Shown here: in pieces, positions 24,701 to 37,469 of the stretch
Position numbering within the stretch: the first letter of the stretch is position 1
How the letters are laid out: the number at the start of each line of letters is the position of its first letter
Source of the DNA: Polytrichum commune
Lineage: Eukaryota; Streptophyta; Polytrichopsida; Polytrichales; Polytrichaceae
NCBI GenBank assembly: GCA_950295325.1
Contig: OX485805.1
Span: 16,357,501 to 16,421,500, forward strand
Length of the DNA stretch: 64,000 nucleotides
Direction of reading: 5' to 3'
Notes under the pieces: model-generated
The model's input: only the letters and a program-made list of their open reading frames with translations
What the model was told of the DNA's origin: nothing
The model's database searches: none
Made by a program: the position numbers and the translations under genes

Positions 24701-27700
24701 GGTTAAAATAAAACCCATCAACGATTTGAAAATGAGAGTTTTCAAGGAAATAGGATGATGCTCACAGGTAGTTGAGTTCTAATAGCTGACCAAGCTCTGG
24801 GGGGATTGGACCTTGTAGCTCATTTTCCGACAAGTCACTGTCACCAAGTCAAGGATGTAGGTCAGCTGTCAAGATTCTCTGTGATCAGTTTTCTCCATGG
24901 TAATTTAGGTTTCTGTAATTATCAAAAAATTCAAGGCATTTCTTAACATAAAAGAACGAGAATGTCAAACTGCAGAGTCTCTTACAGTGCATTCAAACTT
25001 GTGAGATTGCCAACGACCTTTGGGATGATCCCATTGAGCTTGTTTCTATGAAAATCACTGTTTTGCAGGGACAATACACAATTCTCACATAAGGAAAGTT
25101 CTCACCACTAGGAAGCTGACACGTCAACAACATAGCTCCCAAAGCCAACGACGACCTATGATACTCCTTACCTTTGAATTAGCTCTTTGAAATGACTCCT
25201 TAATGGATTTTAAGAAAGTTGCATACATGATACCACCGTGGAGATGCTTGTAATTGAATCTTACATTGTGAGCAGATGCTCAAGACTGGCGATTGATGAA
25301 GGAATGTGCCCACTTAGCTTGTTGTTCGATAGGTCCCTGCAAAATTACCTGGGTCAGTAAACCTCAAACTAGGCTTTTACAGAAGCATTAATTATCCTCA
25401 AGTTCGATGTAATATGCATCGTTGTTTTCCAACTATAATATATTCTAAGAATGTAATACAATGAAATGTTAGAAAACCAGCGAGAAACTACCAGTGACCA
25501 TAGTTGCAGAATTTTTTTGAAGAACATCAAACACCTAATACACAAGACCCACTTACAGGATGTCAAGATTGACTATCATCCCAATCTCTGGTGGTACATT
25601 TCCAGTGAAGTTGTTGGATGACAAATTCCTGAATTCAGACAACACAGAACGTTATTAATCTTGCATCTTACAAGATTGTTCAGTCTCTTAGAATCAGGGA
25701 AGTATTGTTATTCTTTTCATTTTAGATTATGCTCAAGCTATGTATTGATTTCAGTGACATGGAGAAGTGAAAATTTCAGGATCTCCCCTAGCAAGCTTAT
25801 TTTAGTAAGGAAATGACACTTCATGGGTTATTGTGTTTATTGACAAGAGAAGATTTGAAGATTATAAAAGTACTGTCATCGAAAAGAAATAGGAATGTGG
25901 TTTCATACATCATTGGAAGTATTCTAGATTAAGAAGAGAACTGTATAGTGTTGGCAAGAAGGCCCAATTTTCATCACTTACAAAAGTGTGAGATTGGTGA
26001 GCTTTTCAAGCTCTGGAGAAATGCTCCCGTTCAGCTGATTTCCATGCAAATTCCTGAAGAAAGAAATCATTTCACAGGGGTAAGTAAACTTATACTGGAA
26101 CAGTCCCTATAAACTGGAAATGTTTAGGAAGATATAATTGTAATTTGATGGCAAAAGAACGAAGGGTAACCATCTCTTACAGCGTGTTCAGAGCAGCCAG
26201 TGAGCTAATGTTTTCTGGAATCGAGCCTGTGAGTTGATTGTTGGAAAGATCCCTGTAACAATAATGGTTTTTAGCTGCCTGAAATAATAGTTTACTTTGG
26301 ATTGGCCAACCTTCTCCAGCTTGATAAATTCAGTCACAAAGTAATACAAATGTGACAATCATTCAAAGGTGGAGTTTAATGAAAATTACATTTCAAATAG
26401 ATCCGTAAGGTAACTAATCTCAGATGGTATTTCTCCTGTCAAACTGTTGCCGTTCAATTCTCTGCATCAAATTACAGCTTGTGAGGGAAAAGCAAGAATA
26501 CTTGTGCTAAACATGTTGTGTATTGCCCAGGTTAATTAGACATAGAAAGAGACAACATCATTCTCAACATTTTTTGGAATAAAAAATCACAACTACAAGC
26601 TTACAGTAAGGGGTCTTACAAGTAGTTCAGTCTAGTCATATTCCCAAACTCAGGTGGGATAGGCCCTGTGAGATTGTTGTTGTATAAATATCTGCAGGAT
26701 TTAAGAATTTACTGTCAATCTCCAACCTACAAGTATACTAGAACCATCTTTACGTCCAATTTCGAACCTACAAACACTAGATTCAACCATCTTTAACGTT
26801 TTGCAATCACAGGTCGGCATTTAAGTATATCGAACTCACTGAAGCATTTCTACAAACATTGCCAGTAAGATCTACAAAAACTTACAATTTTGTGAGGCAA
26901 GTGAGGTTTCCAAGTATGGGAGGAATTGGTCCTTCAAGCAGGTTGCCACTAAGGTCACTGGAAAAAATTACACAAACATCACATGGTTAGCATGTGGCAG
27001 AAAAATATAGACTTCGCACTATCTCAATGTATAACACTGAGGATAATGAAACATGATGTGTAACTATTAGAAATCAACGACTTGAATAATAGCATTGGAG
27101 GAATCAGCCAAAATTACTTACAGAATAACAAGAGCTTGCATAAGACCTATAACATCAGGAATGCCGCCTGAAAACCTGTTTCCTTCGAGCGACCTGCCAG
27201 AAGAGCCAAGACATTTCGTAAGAAGAGAAATTGAAACTACAAAAAATTAATCCTGATGACTTGAGTTTCTTTTCGTATAGCCAAGTGAACTTTACTTACA
27301 AGGTGCTGACTTGAAGATACCCAATGTTGTATGGAATGTCTCCTGACAAGTCATTGTAGCTTAAATCCCTGCAGATAGAGAAAAACCCACAGGTGATATC
27401 TTTAAGCACAATAGTTTGTGATTGTCTTCCCTGACAGAAATTTTCAGGTCCTCGAATCTGCTTATATGAATATGTCCCATTAAAATGCATAATGTTGAGG
27501 GAACAGACACTTGGAAAATATTCTCTCGAGGGTTGCGATAGATTTTGGTGTTAATCAATCTTGATACATGTCATCAGCATGTAGTGCAAAGAGATTGAAG
27601 AAAAGGCGTGGTGCGTACAGAATTTGGAAGGACGTGCAGTTACCAATGCCAGCTGGAAGTGGTCCTGTGAGGTTATTTTCACGGACGTTGCTGCAGAATC

Positions 27701-30667
27701 AAATTGTTTTTCCTCATTATCCCACTTCCAAGCCAATAAAGTAGTATATTTGAACAGTGTTGTTTCTTTTTGCTTCACTACTAGTACATTGCCAATATAA
27801 TGTATGATGCCTTAACAGAATCTGCAATGCCAACATGCCTGTAACAGACTTCCAGGCTTCACAAACTAGCTCAAAAGGATCACTTACAAGTAGCCAAGCT
27901 GTGTTAATTTGCACATATCATCAGACAGCTCCCCTGTGAGCTCATTCGATTTCAACATTCTGCAAACAAGCAGCCATAAGATACTATGAGGACCCCAGCT
28001 AAGCTCTTTGAACTAACATATTGATTGATTTATTTTACATTTGTTTTCAACTGTTGATATGTCAAAAAATCCGAAATAATGCCAGATGTGAAAGAATAAA
28101 AGAAGGCCGAACTTACAGGTATTGCAAATTCTGACTCCAAGATATCAAGGGAGGTATGGGACCTGACAAGTAGTTGTACTGCATGTCCCTGAAACACCGG
28201 GCAACATTTTCAGTAGGGTAGGAATTTCCAGGAATAATGGTGTCATATGCACCGTAGAGCAGCAGGAAGGTATCCCAATAAATGAAATTGTGAGTTCAAT
28301 ATTTGCCCAAGATTCGCAAGCTTCAGGAGATCGATCAATCAAGAAATATGGACTGCTTACAAGTGTTTCAGATTTGAAAGGGCTGCAAATGAGGAAGGTA
28401 TCGGTCCTGTAAGCCTGTTCGACCTCAGATTCCTACAGGAGGCAACACATCAAGAGCATAATAACACCATTTTTCTTTTAGAAATCCAGTGATTTCAATT
28501 ACATCAGTACGGGCCTCAATAGGCAATGGGAAGAGTGCCCAAAAATTTTTGATCACAGAAACTCTCAGATACAGCTGGAAAAACTTACAAAAACTCGAGA
28601 AGCTGTAATTGTGAGAAGAGAACTGGGATGTCGCCTTCAAGGTCATTCCAAGACAGATCTCTGCAACTCAGATAATTCAACTGATGAATTAGTGCGAAGA
28701 GAAGTTGCTCAAGATGTAAATTTCCCCAAGGAATACGACATTTATTTAAATTGGAATGTAACAGATCAGGTACTAGTATTATGGGTTGTCATTGTACTAA
28801 TTGAAAAGTCTTACAGAATTGTCAGGCTTGTGCAGTTGCATATTTCCACTGGAATTGGTCCAGATATGTTGTTCTCACTCAAGTCCCTGCAAGAAACATA
28901 AAATTCATAATTTGATTACTTAACTCACCGCAGAATCATGACTTAACTCAGCACTAAAATCACTACATTACTGATCGTTGCATTAAGATAGCAGACCATT
29001 TGTTGAGAGGTTCTTACAGGAACTGAAGACTGCGCAAGAGTCCTATCGATGGAGAAATGACTCCACCGAGGGCAAGCTGAGACAAATTCCTGTAGACATG
29101 AGAAATAAATCAAGGGTAGTAGACTTAGGAAAACGAAAGAAAAAAAAGAGCCTTAACCCAAGATCGAGCTTTTAAAGCACTTAAACTGAGAACATCAAGC
29201 AGAAAACAAGTTCTTGTTTCGGCTTCCATAGCTCTTAGACTTGTTTATGACTATAAATTTTGTTGATGACACTGGAGGATTACTACTGTGCACAAAAACA
29301 ATTTTGATACGAGAAAAACCAATTACTCACAAGCCAGTCACTTCGAAAGTGAGGTTGTTGCAAGTGACACCCTTCCATGTGCAGGGTGACTGGCTTCCCG
29401 AATCCCAGTCTTGCAATTCATGCTCACCATTCAGGAAGGATTTTTTCACCTCCACGAGAGTGCGGACTGCATAGGTACCACAACATAGCACACAAAATGA
29501 AAATCATAATGTGTAACAATTCTACAAACAATTACCTCCATTCTGGAACGCATCAACATGGTGGAATCTACCTAGTAGACATGTATAATTTGGCTGCAAA
29601 TCCTCACCAAAGAATACGTAGGAACTTTTCTCTTAAATTACAGTAGCCAAATTGATGGCAATGACAATCCTGTGGAAGAGATATGACAACAAGAGGACTT
29701 ATCTTAAACTCTCTTTCACTCTCACTTTCAGAATTCAGAGCTATGTCCTAGAGTGTACAAAATCCTGTATACTGCATGTTCCATGGACATCACAGCATTT
29801 TTGAACAATGTGAGTGGTCACTACAAGCTCGAGATGAATGCACTACCGTTTCTGCCTAATTTCGACAATCCTGTGGAAGAGAGATGACAAGAAGACTTGT
29901 CTTTAAACTTTCTCTTTCATTCTCACTTTTAGAAGACAAGAGCTATGTCCTGGTAGTTCCCAAACTCGTGTATATTCCATATTCCATGGACATCACAGCA
30001 TTTGTGAACAATGTAAGTGGTCTTAACAAGCTACCTCGAAATGAATGCACTGTCATTTCTGCCTATTTTCGACAGCCGAATTTCTTCACGAAAGAAGCAC
30101 ACAGAAACTTGGCTGCCGAAGATTTGGGACAGCAAGAATTATCCCTACAGTGACATTCTTTGAGCGTAGAGGATTCCGTGGCCAGGTAATCCAAGGGAGT
30201 CAAAGAAGAGGAGAGATTCTTCACAAGCTTGGCCAAGGTGGCCTGCCTGAAAAATGCAAGAATACCCTTCCAGACCACAAAGAACAGGTGACATTCATAT
30301 GTTTCCCCCCCCTCACATGATCAGTTTCGTTGTTACAGACGTTTTCAAGTGCCGCTCTATGTCAAGAGTCGTAATCATCCCATTCTTCAGACACTTCCAC
30401 TCATAGAGGTGCAACTAGACATTACCTCCCATTACCCTCAATTTCAGCCAAACGTGTTCGAGGCAATGCAGCTATGGAGAGATTCCAAAATGCGTCAAAT
30501 GCTGGATTATTAATGCCAAGAATTGAAGGAGGCTCGATAATTCGACTCAAATGTCACTTACCCTCATCCGGCAAGGAGATTGCTATACTCGGTGTCAAGT
30601 TCCAGGAGCTGAGTAGCATGACTAACACCAAAGGAAATAGCCTCTGCAAAATTCCTGTCATCCTCAT
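21706..30667 (-). CDS. ERECTA-family leucine-rich-repeat receptor kinase, 27 coding exons
   Basis: Exons 5'-3': 30667-30562, 29466-29331, 29089-29018, 28886-28815, 28660-28589, 28432-28361, 28188-28117, 27959-27888, 27690-27619, 27368-27300, 27193-27122, 26957-26886, 26691-26620, 26461-26390, 26252-26181, 26053-25982, 25628-25557, 25336-25265, 25057-24986, 24837-24766, 24658-24587, 24396-24325, 24096-24005, 23872-23750, 23619-23281, 22852-22485, 22068-21706. Total 2964 nt, 987 aa (Arabidopsis ERECTA has 976). It starts with a signal peptide (core PLVLVMLLSSW), then the N-cap PCTWKGVTC. Twenty LRR exons follow: 72 nt each except one of 69 nt, all phase 2. Then come the C-cap GNPLLC, one membrane helix (ISALCLLALVVFGAM) and a complete kinase: GRGGSSTV 665-672, Lys686, HRD 780-782, DFG 800-802, GTIGYIDPEYA. 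In Arabidopsis the family binds EPF/EPFL peptides with SERK and TMM partners and signals through the YODA MAPK cascade in stomatal and organ development. The start is the first ATG after an in-frame TAG; a second ATG lies two codons on. The acceptor at 23872 was chosen by frame. Confidence 0.93.
22925..23175 (+). repeat. dispersed repeat family K, copy in a receptor-kinase intron
   Basis: The segment lies in the intron 22853-23280, between the two central kinase exons. It aligns with 18120-18395 in the methyltransferase intron (see that entry for shared blocks). The copy lies antisense to the kinase gene. It makes this intron larger than most others in the gene. Confidence 0.65.
29660..30075. 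repeat. tandem duplication, period about 201 bp, in kinase intron 1
   Basis: GACAATCCTGTGGAAGAGA starts at 29663 and again at 29864. The rest of the unit is conserved too: CTTTCACTCTCACTTT, AGAGCTATGTCCT, TTCCATGGACATCACAGCAT, GAACAATGT.AGTGGTC and GAATGCACT. The two copies fill much of the 1095-bp first intron (29467-30561). Neither contains a kept frame. Confidence 0.8.
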
Positions 30668-31108
30668 CCCACCTGCCTACCCCTCTGAGAAAGAAGGGAT
30701 TCCTCTTCTCCTCTTCTCTCTTCTCTTCTCTTGTTCTCTGGTTACCTTAACCGGAGAGCTAGCACTGCGACGGTATTTGTTATACCAAAGCTCTTACCAA
30801 GACATGGCTATGACAGGAAAAGAAGAGAATCCAGCGGGAACAAGAAGACCACATTTCAAGATTTTGAATACGAATTTCTGGTGAAGGCTATGTGGCTACT
30901 GCATAGAAGAGGAGGAGATGTTGATGATCTCCCCAGCTTTCAAGGTTTGGCTCTTCTCTGACTGCAGGCTAATATATGGCTATTGGGTATAGTATCACAG
31001 CAGGTAGACAGGACTAAATGCGGAATACAGACAGCATTTACTCACATGACCATCACGACTCAACTGTTGTAGTAGGACTATAATGACATGAAACTGCAGA
31101 CTAGTGGT

Positions 31109-31150
<42 letters not shown>

Positions 31151-32240
31151 CGGAGTCAGTCAGAGGAAAGTGATTCAATGGTGCCTGGATTGACCAGAAC
31201 CTCAAAACGCTGTGGAATGCACCTGCAAGTGCACTCAAAGCAAGGAGACTAGGAGATGGCACGACCTGTATAAGACGTACTACTACTACTACCCCAAGAT
31301 CATATCCTCAAAATTGTTGTTGAGCTACGGCAAAATATCATCAGAACTACTACATGATGATGACGATGATCATCATCATCATCGTCCAGTAGCTCTCTCT
31401 AGCTCCATTACGCATACAACCAATGTATATGTAACCTCACAGATTCTTTCCTACTCCAAAAGATCCACCCCCACTAAACCCTTTTCCCAGGATCTATCTA
31501 TCTGTCAAGCTAGCTGCAACCTCCACTAGAAAATATTTCACAAGGCAAGGTGCAACTAATTTCAGAGTCCTCTTGATCCGTCGAGATGGTTTGCAATCGG
31601 ATTATAAAAGCTTTAAGCCTGCCACCCAGGTAGCTAGCTAGCTTAGCTGCCTCTCCGGCTCATGATAGTAGAAAGCTACAGCCATAACGGAATCCCTGAT
31701 CCATACATACATACATACATTTGCAGGTCTAAGTTAAGCAAGTGAGGTGAAACTGATGCAATGGAACTACTGATCGAGGCCTGTGTGGAGGTTATTTCAC
31801 TTCGAGTCATTCTTGAGCTCAATGTACAATGTTACAAGGTGTTGCAGAAAATGTAAGATGCTCCAGATATATACTTGTATGACTAAGTTGTTACTGAAGC
31901 TTAACTCCTAGGGCAGGCAGTTATGGATCTGCTTGCTGCAACTAATTACGTTAGGTCTAACTTAAGGTAGGAGCTCATCCTCTCTTGATCCTCTCTTCTC
32001 TTCTCTCCTTGGCAGGTGCCCCCACAAAACAAACTGAATCTGATTCACACATGTGTTCCAGCAGTACTGGTACTCCTCCAGCCGTAGAGCAGCAGGACGG
32101 CCGTCACTGCCATCGCCAGGAATTTTGCACCTAGTAATCTCTCACTCTCTCTCTCTCTCCGAAAACTTACCAGGCCATCTTCACATGGACATTCATCTTT
32201 CATCATGTGTCCTCTCGTCACTCTTCCAAGGTAACCCAAT
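30668..32240 (-). promoter_or_regulatory. upstream region of the receptor kinase gene
   Basis: On the minus strand this is the leader and promoter of the kinase. A purine-rich GAGAAGAG tract directly upstream of the start codon (30680-30735) is typical of a plant 5' leader. A dinucleotide run (GA on plus, CT on minus) lies at about 31112-31146; such runs are common near plant transcription starts. CCATATATTA (minus strand, about 30970-30985) is a possible TATA element. A CATA run is at about 31705-31722 and shorter CT/GA clusters at 31980-32010 and 32135-32160. No gene is seen. Confidence 0.4.
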
Positions 32241-32940
32241 TTGGGACTTTCAATATCAAGTCATCAATTCTTGCTCGAAAAATCAGCATTTTCTTTGCAA
32301 TTTGTTTTTCCCAAATGTTGCTATTGAGAGTGTCTATCACCTTCTAAAAGCTCATCCACTAAATATGATGGTTATTTTCTCTATACCTCATGAAGGCTCA
32401 CATCTTCGGAGAGACATTTTGACACTTTAAGATTACTTCAAGATCATTTTATGCTTGCAACTTGGCATCCACTTTTGGGATCGCGTGGTGTTACCACTGG
32501 TTTGACATAGTCACAAGATGGTTAAGAAATCTATGAAATTTATAGTCTAAGAATCTAGTACTACCTTCATGAGTGATGAATATTACCTAGTGACTAGGAT
32601 TCGATGATAAGACCATGCAATCTCCATAGTGATCAATCTATAGTATACGTACTTTCACCAATGATATCAAATTTTTCACCTAAACAACCAGTTTTGAGGT
32701 CATGATGAAAACTTTAGACTTTTAAATGCATTATTGGAGGACAAAGAATATTTTTATGTTCTTTAATTGAATGCATATGATTGTTTGATCATGCATCACT
32801 ACTCTTTTGCGATCGTTCAATAAAAACCCCTTGAAGACGTTATTTTATAACAAATCTTAGAAAATGTTGTATTCCTCATGCCTTTGAGGATGAATTGTTG
32901 TTATTAGTTTAAGTTACGTTGACATCATTTGACATTAGAA
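32241..32940. other. intergenic DNA, nothing recognised
   Basis: AT-rich DNA with no ORF above background and no repeat match that I could find elsewhere in the window. Confidence 0.4.
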
Positions 32941-32949
32941 TCAATTGGT

Positions 32950-33350
32950 TTAGTACACTAAATATTGTATTTATTGTCATATGGTATTTTATGTCACTGT
33001 AGTAGTTATTCTAATGATACTTTCTATGAATAAGTTCACAAGTTTTGTCATCCCAACATACTTTAAGTTCACCCAAATGCCATTTCTTGAAAGAAAGTTT
33101 GGTGTATTCTCTATCCTAACATTTTGTTGATGAAAGATTATCACATGTGATTGAGATGTGGATGAAAATCACATAGTAAGTGACAGTAATTGCAACATTG
33201 TAAACTATAATACCCATATATGTTATGACAAAGAATGAAAAATGTTGGTTTACATTTAGTGTCGGTGACACTACATTAGCAGTCTACAATTAGTATTGTG
33301 CAAGACAAATAGAATTGGTGCCACACTAAATACTATATTTAATGCAGTGA
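32950..33350 (+). repeat. dispersed repeat family C, copy
   Basis: About 400 bp aligns directly with 35905-36275. Shared blocks in order are ACACTAAATATTGT, ATGGTATTTTATG, CAAGTGACA-like GTAAGTGACA.T.ATTGCAACATTGTAAA, ACAAAGAATGA, TTAGTGTC.GTG.CACTAC, and AGACAAATAGAATTGGTG. The start carries CACTAAATA.T.TATTTA and the end repeats the same motif. Likely a non-autonomous DNA transposon of 400 bp or more. Confidence 0.65.
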
Positions 33351-35239
33351 CTAACACAGTCAGATTCAGGAACACTGCAACAGATAATCGGAAAAAACCA
33401 GAACGTGACAATATATTGACAGTGGATTGTGCCGATCGACAAATAAAACGAAGAAAGGATGAGAGATAAATTAAATAAATACTTGAAAATGTATACTTTT
33501 ACCAGAGAATCCACTTCCAAAGCATGCACTGCTCTGTTGTTCTGCAGTTACTATTGCAGTTCCAACCTCATGACAATTAAAGGCCTTCATCATTGAAACA
33601 TAATTTCAACCTTTAAAATTTTATCTCCAATCAGTAAATCACAGTGACTAACTCTGATCATCCTCATTACACCTTCCTCTTGTGCACACCAGTCTTGTGC
33701 AGATATTATGGATATTTAATGTTATGACAACTTGACATGTTGTCATGCTTGCACATGAATACTTGCGGGACTCGCTCACGGCTCACGCAATGGTGATGAC
33801 TACTCGGTACAATACATGAGAGTGGGGTTGTTATTTAGCCAATTGTTTGCCCACACTAGAAGTGAGATAACGATTCAGTAAAACTTCAATAGAAATGATT
33901 ATAATGGTAACTGTTGAAGCTGATGTTGTATTGATAACCCTAAAAGTGATATTAATGCTGTTTGTATTAAGTCTCCAGGAAAACATCATGAGGTGTAGAA
34001 AATAAAAGAAAAAGAAAGTATACATCGGTGTTTGCATCAACGTGAATGTGCATGTGCAAGTCTGGTGATTCGCTATTGTTCAAGGGTCCACTTGTTACAT
34101 AAGAAAGTTTATTGCCTACCTTGCGGTAGGTGGGCTCTAAGTTAAGTTTATGTTATCAATGTGTATGAGGTTTCTATGGAGCGCAAGCACTAGCTATCAG
34201 TTTTCTCCTAGTAGTTTTCCTTCGTTTTGTGCTAGGTATGTGAAATACTCCATTGCAATTAGGTGGAAGTCTTATGGTTAACTTCTTGATGGTTTAAGGG
34301 GGGGGGGGGGGGGGGTTATTGAGGGCTTCCAATTTAATAATGCTTCACATGTGGGTGCTCTTACGCTAGCTGTGATTACCATTAGTGGTTTTACTTGGCA
34401 TTCTTGGGTTGTGAGGGCTTCTAGTAATGTATCCTATTTCTCATGTTTGCACTACTGGAATCCAGTGAATTTAATGTCAAATTCATTTGTCAACTTTATG
34501 ACATTCTTAATTAGTTGCCATTGAGAGAAAGTGTCATGTTTGTAACATTATTGTGCTCAATAAATTGACATTAACACAATCATAACATATTAGTGTTGGT
34601 TTGGATGGCTCTATCAATGCATCTATCATGAGTGCATGTAAATTTAATTATTTGGACCATAAGGTCTTGTGAGCTGTATATGAAATTGCGTACCCATAAT
34701 CTATCATTGAATATGATCAAATTTGGTTCATAAGTTTACCGAGTCAAGCCTCGAGAAGGTAAAATAGAATGTCTTCATACCATAGCTCTCTAATAGCTTT
34801 GGCATAAAATAATTAATTTTAAAGGTGCCTAAATTTATAGGAAATTAATTTTGTTGGGTGTCCAAAAAAAGAACTAACATTCAAAGAGTGCCTAAAATCA
34901 CAATAATGCAAGTGACATTCACTAGAATCCAACAAAGTAGCATCAAATAACTTCAACAAGTGACATACAAGTAAAAAGCAAACTTTAAAATAAGGAATGT
35001 TGGTTAAGGGAAGTGTTTAGGTTAATCGTAGTCGTCATAGATGAAATTAGGAAAACCATTCATGAACTATAGAAATGACTTGGATGAATGTCTAACTTAT
35101 TTTTAATTACATTTTGAATCTGCCCAATTTTTTTTTTTTTTGGGTTGCCTAACTTACTTTCGCACATTAATTAATTATTAGGCAAAAAGGTGCCCAAGCA
35201 GCTACAATATGTTGGGCAATGTGGAATAAGCTATATGGG
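33351..35239. other. intergenic DNA, nothing coding
   Basis: AT-rich DNA with a run of about 18 G at 34299-34316 and poly-T near 35130. Small palindromes such as TGACAACTTGACATGTTGTCA at about 33726 are present. No gene and no complete element recognised. Confidence 0.4.
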
Positions 35240-35620
35240 TGTTCATTATTCAGTTGATCTTGTTCTCCATTTTTTCTCCATAAGAATCAATGCTACAACG
35301 TCGTGTTGTACCAACAAATCCATGATGAAACATCAACACAAACCAAATTGAAAACCAAACCTATCCTAATTTTACTTATGGTTATCGGAAGTGCAATATG
35401 TTTGTTGACCTTAACTAAATACATAAGTCCTCCCAAATGTGTTTGCTATTGAGTATGGAGTAGTTAATAAAAATTGAAGTTGAAGTCCAATATATTTGAA
35501 ACATATATCTTTAGGTTGGGTTATTGTGTTTGTTCTTTGATCCTCACCTAACCACACACCAAATATAGGTGTCCATTTAAGAAAAATAACCGAATAACAC
35601 CTTCATATCTCGATTGTATA
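35240..35620 (+). repeat. dispersed repeat family G, copy 2
   Basis: Direct match to 4110-4560 over about 400 bp with many indels. The end block TTAAGAAAAATAACCGAATAAC is nearly identical in the two. The element begins near TTGATCTTGTTCTCCATTTT. No coding capacity. Confidence 0.55.
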
Positions 35621-35904
35621 AGAGCGTACATGTCTCATTCATCTAACAAAGCACCTTCAAATAGATACATAGGTCCAAGCTTACTTTCATTAGATGACTT
35701 AAAACGGCAATTAGTCTAGTAAACATCATTTGAAATGAATTAACCGCAAACATATAAAGGGTAGGCTTTTAACATGGATGGATGAGATCGCTGTAGTTGA
35801 ATCTTATCATTGGCTCTCTTCCACTAAATGATTTGGGAATCTATGAATATAGATAGTAGAAATCTTACCATTTCAATAAATAATAATACCATCAAATGGA
35901 CATC

Positions 35905-36275
35905 AAGGACTACACTAAATATTGTTTTTAGTGTCAGATGGTATTTTATGCCACGGTGGTATCTTTTTTAATGCCAATTCTTACAAATATCATCATCCCA
36001 AGTTACTTTGAGTTCATCCACGTTTGATATATTTTGCATCCTTTAATTTCCGTAATGATACCTTGTCATGAATGATTGAAATTTGGATGGAAAATCACTT
36101 ACTAGTAAGTGACAATGATTGCAACATTGTAAATCTATAATGTCCAACTTTATTTTACAAAGAATGACAAATAATGTTAGGTTTATAATTAGTGTCAGTG
36201 CCACTACCAGGCCGTTTACAATTAGTATCGAGCAAGACAAATAGAATTGGTGATCCTAAATACAATATTTTCTCT
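35905..36275 (+). repeat. dispersed repeat family C, copy
   Basis: Direct partner of 32950-33350, about 2.95 kb away. It carries the same CACTAAATATTGTTTTTAGTG start and ends after AGACAAATAGAATTGGTG. It is followed at 36460-36600 by another family-C fragment whose reverse complement matches 13980-14105. Confidence 0.65.
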
Positions 36276-36459
36276 AGTGGTAAGACAATGTGATCCATGT
36301 AGTGGTTGCGCTACGGGAATTGTGCTTTTTCACCATTGATTCTCTTCCACTTGATGTCGCTGCTATACTAGCTATTATGATGATAGATTTCCAATCGGTA
36401 TCCATAGATTTCAAACTTATCTAGTGAAAAAAAACCCCCACCCCCAATGGTAAGAGAGT

Positions 36460-36600
36460 ACAATAATCTAGTTTACCATTTATGGTATTTAGTGTCATGT
36501 ACTCTATTTGCAAGTGACCCAAACTAGATGCTTAGAGGTCTCAAATTGTCATGTCCGCTAATTGCTAATATGATACTATTCGTCAACATTAGTAATAGTT
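36460..36600 (+). repeat. dispersed repeat family C, fragment
   Basis: Contains TTTATGGTATTTAGTGTCATG, AGAGGTCTCAAATTGTCATG and TCCGCTAATTGC. These are the reverse complement of the matching blocks at 13980-14105. With the preceding 35905-36275 segment it may form one longer element. Confidence 0.55.
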
Positions 36601-37469
36601 ATAAAATGAAAAATGATTTACATAATGACACTTGGCGTAACACTTTGGGATACTTGAGATGATAGTTTTTCGTTTTAGTTGGCCACTTGGGAAGACATTG
36701 TTGAGCATACTAATAGCAAGTGTCATGTGTTTATATTCTAGTATGCAAGAGGAAGATATTCTTGAACATATTAATGCCTTGCCATTTGTGTGCACTTTAC
36801 TAGTCAACTCGTCGGCCATTGTGTAACACTGATGAACATACTCATGTCAAGATATTAGCTAGCGCGCTTGAGCGTCAAGTGTCATGAGGTGACCCTGATG
36901 TTGGAATTGTTGATCAATAATGTAACCTAGCATACACCTATAAATAGGATAAAAAGACACCATGACGCATGGGACACTACACACACCATAAACCGTGTCG
37001 TGATGTACGCTCGTAAAGTTGTATGCAACAACTCCCTCTCGCCCATTTTGCTGGAGAAAATTTACCTTCTTATAGATAACTTAACCATGGCCCATGGCAC
37101 TTCATTGGTAGGTGGGAGCTGGCAGAATTTCTCTGCTCCACAAACAAGCTGCAGAGTCTCCATAAATGGTAACTAATTTTATACGTACTGCATTCAAAGA
37201 CTGGTGACGACGATGTTCTTCTTTTGAGTAAGTGTATGCTTACATGCTTACATATAAAGGTAGTTGGTAAGAGCAATCTATTGTGTACATGCATGGGCAT
37301 CATCCAGGGCTGTCAGATGGGTCATCAAGAGTCACCATCCATGCGCCCTTGTGAACAGCCGGCCCCATGTGAGGATTGGCAGTGGATCGGAGCAGCAGCA
37401 GAGAAAGCCATGCATCCGCTCACAAAACTTAATTTTATGGAGCTTGCTTATGGCAACCTTTAGTCGTGG
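36601..37469. other. intergenic DNA with an isolated TATA-like site
   Basis: CCTATAAATAGG at about 36937 is a strong TATA-box match with no recognisable ORF downstream. It could belong to a decayed LTR or to an unannotated non-coding transcript. A slightly GC-richer patch at 37290-37460 has open frames on both strands but nothing recognisable. Confidence 0.35.

Noticed and set aside
30474-30884. 136-codon plus-strand ORF
   Set aside because: It lies antisense over exon 1 and the leader of the receptor kinase; its Leu/Phe/Ser-rich part is the reverse of the purine-rich GAGAAGAG leader.
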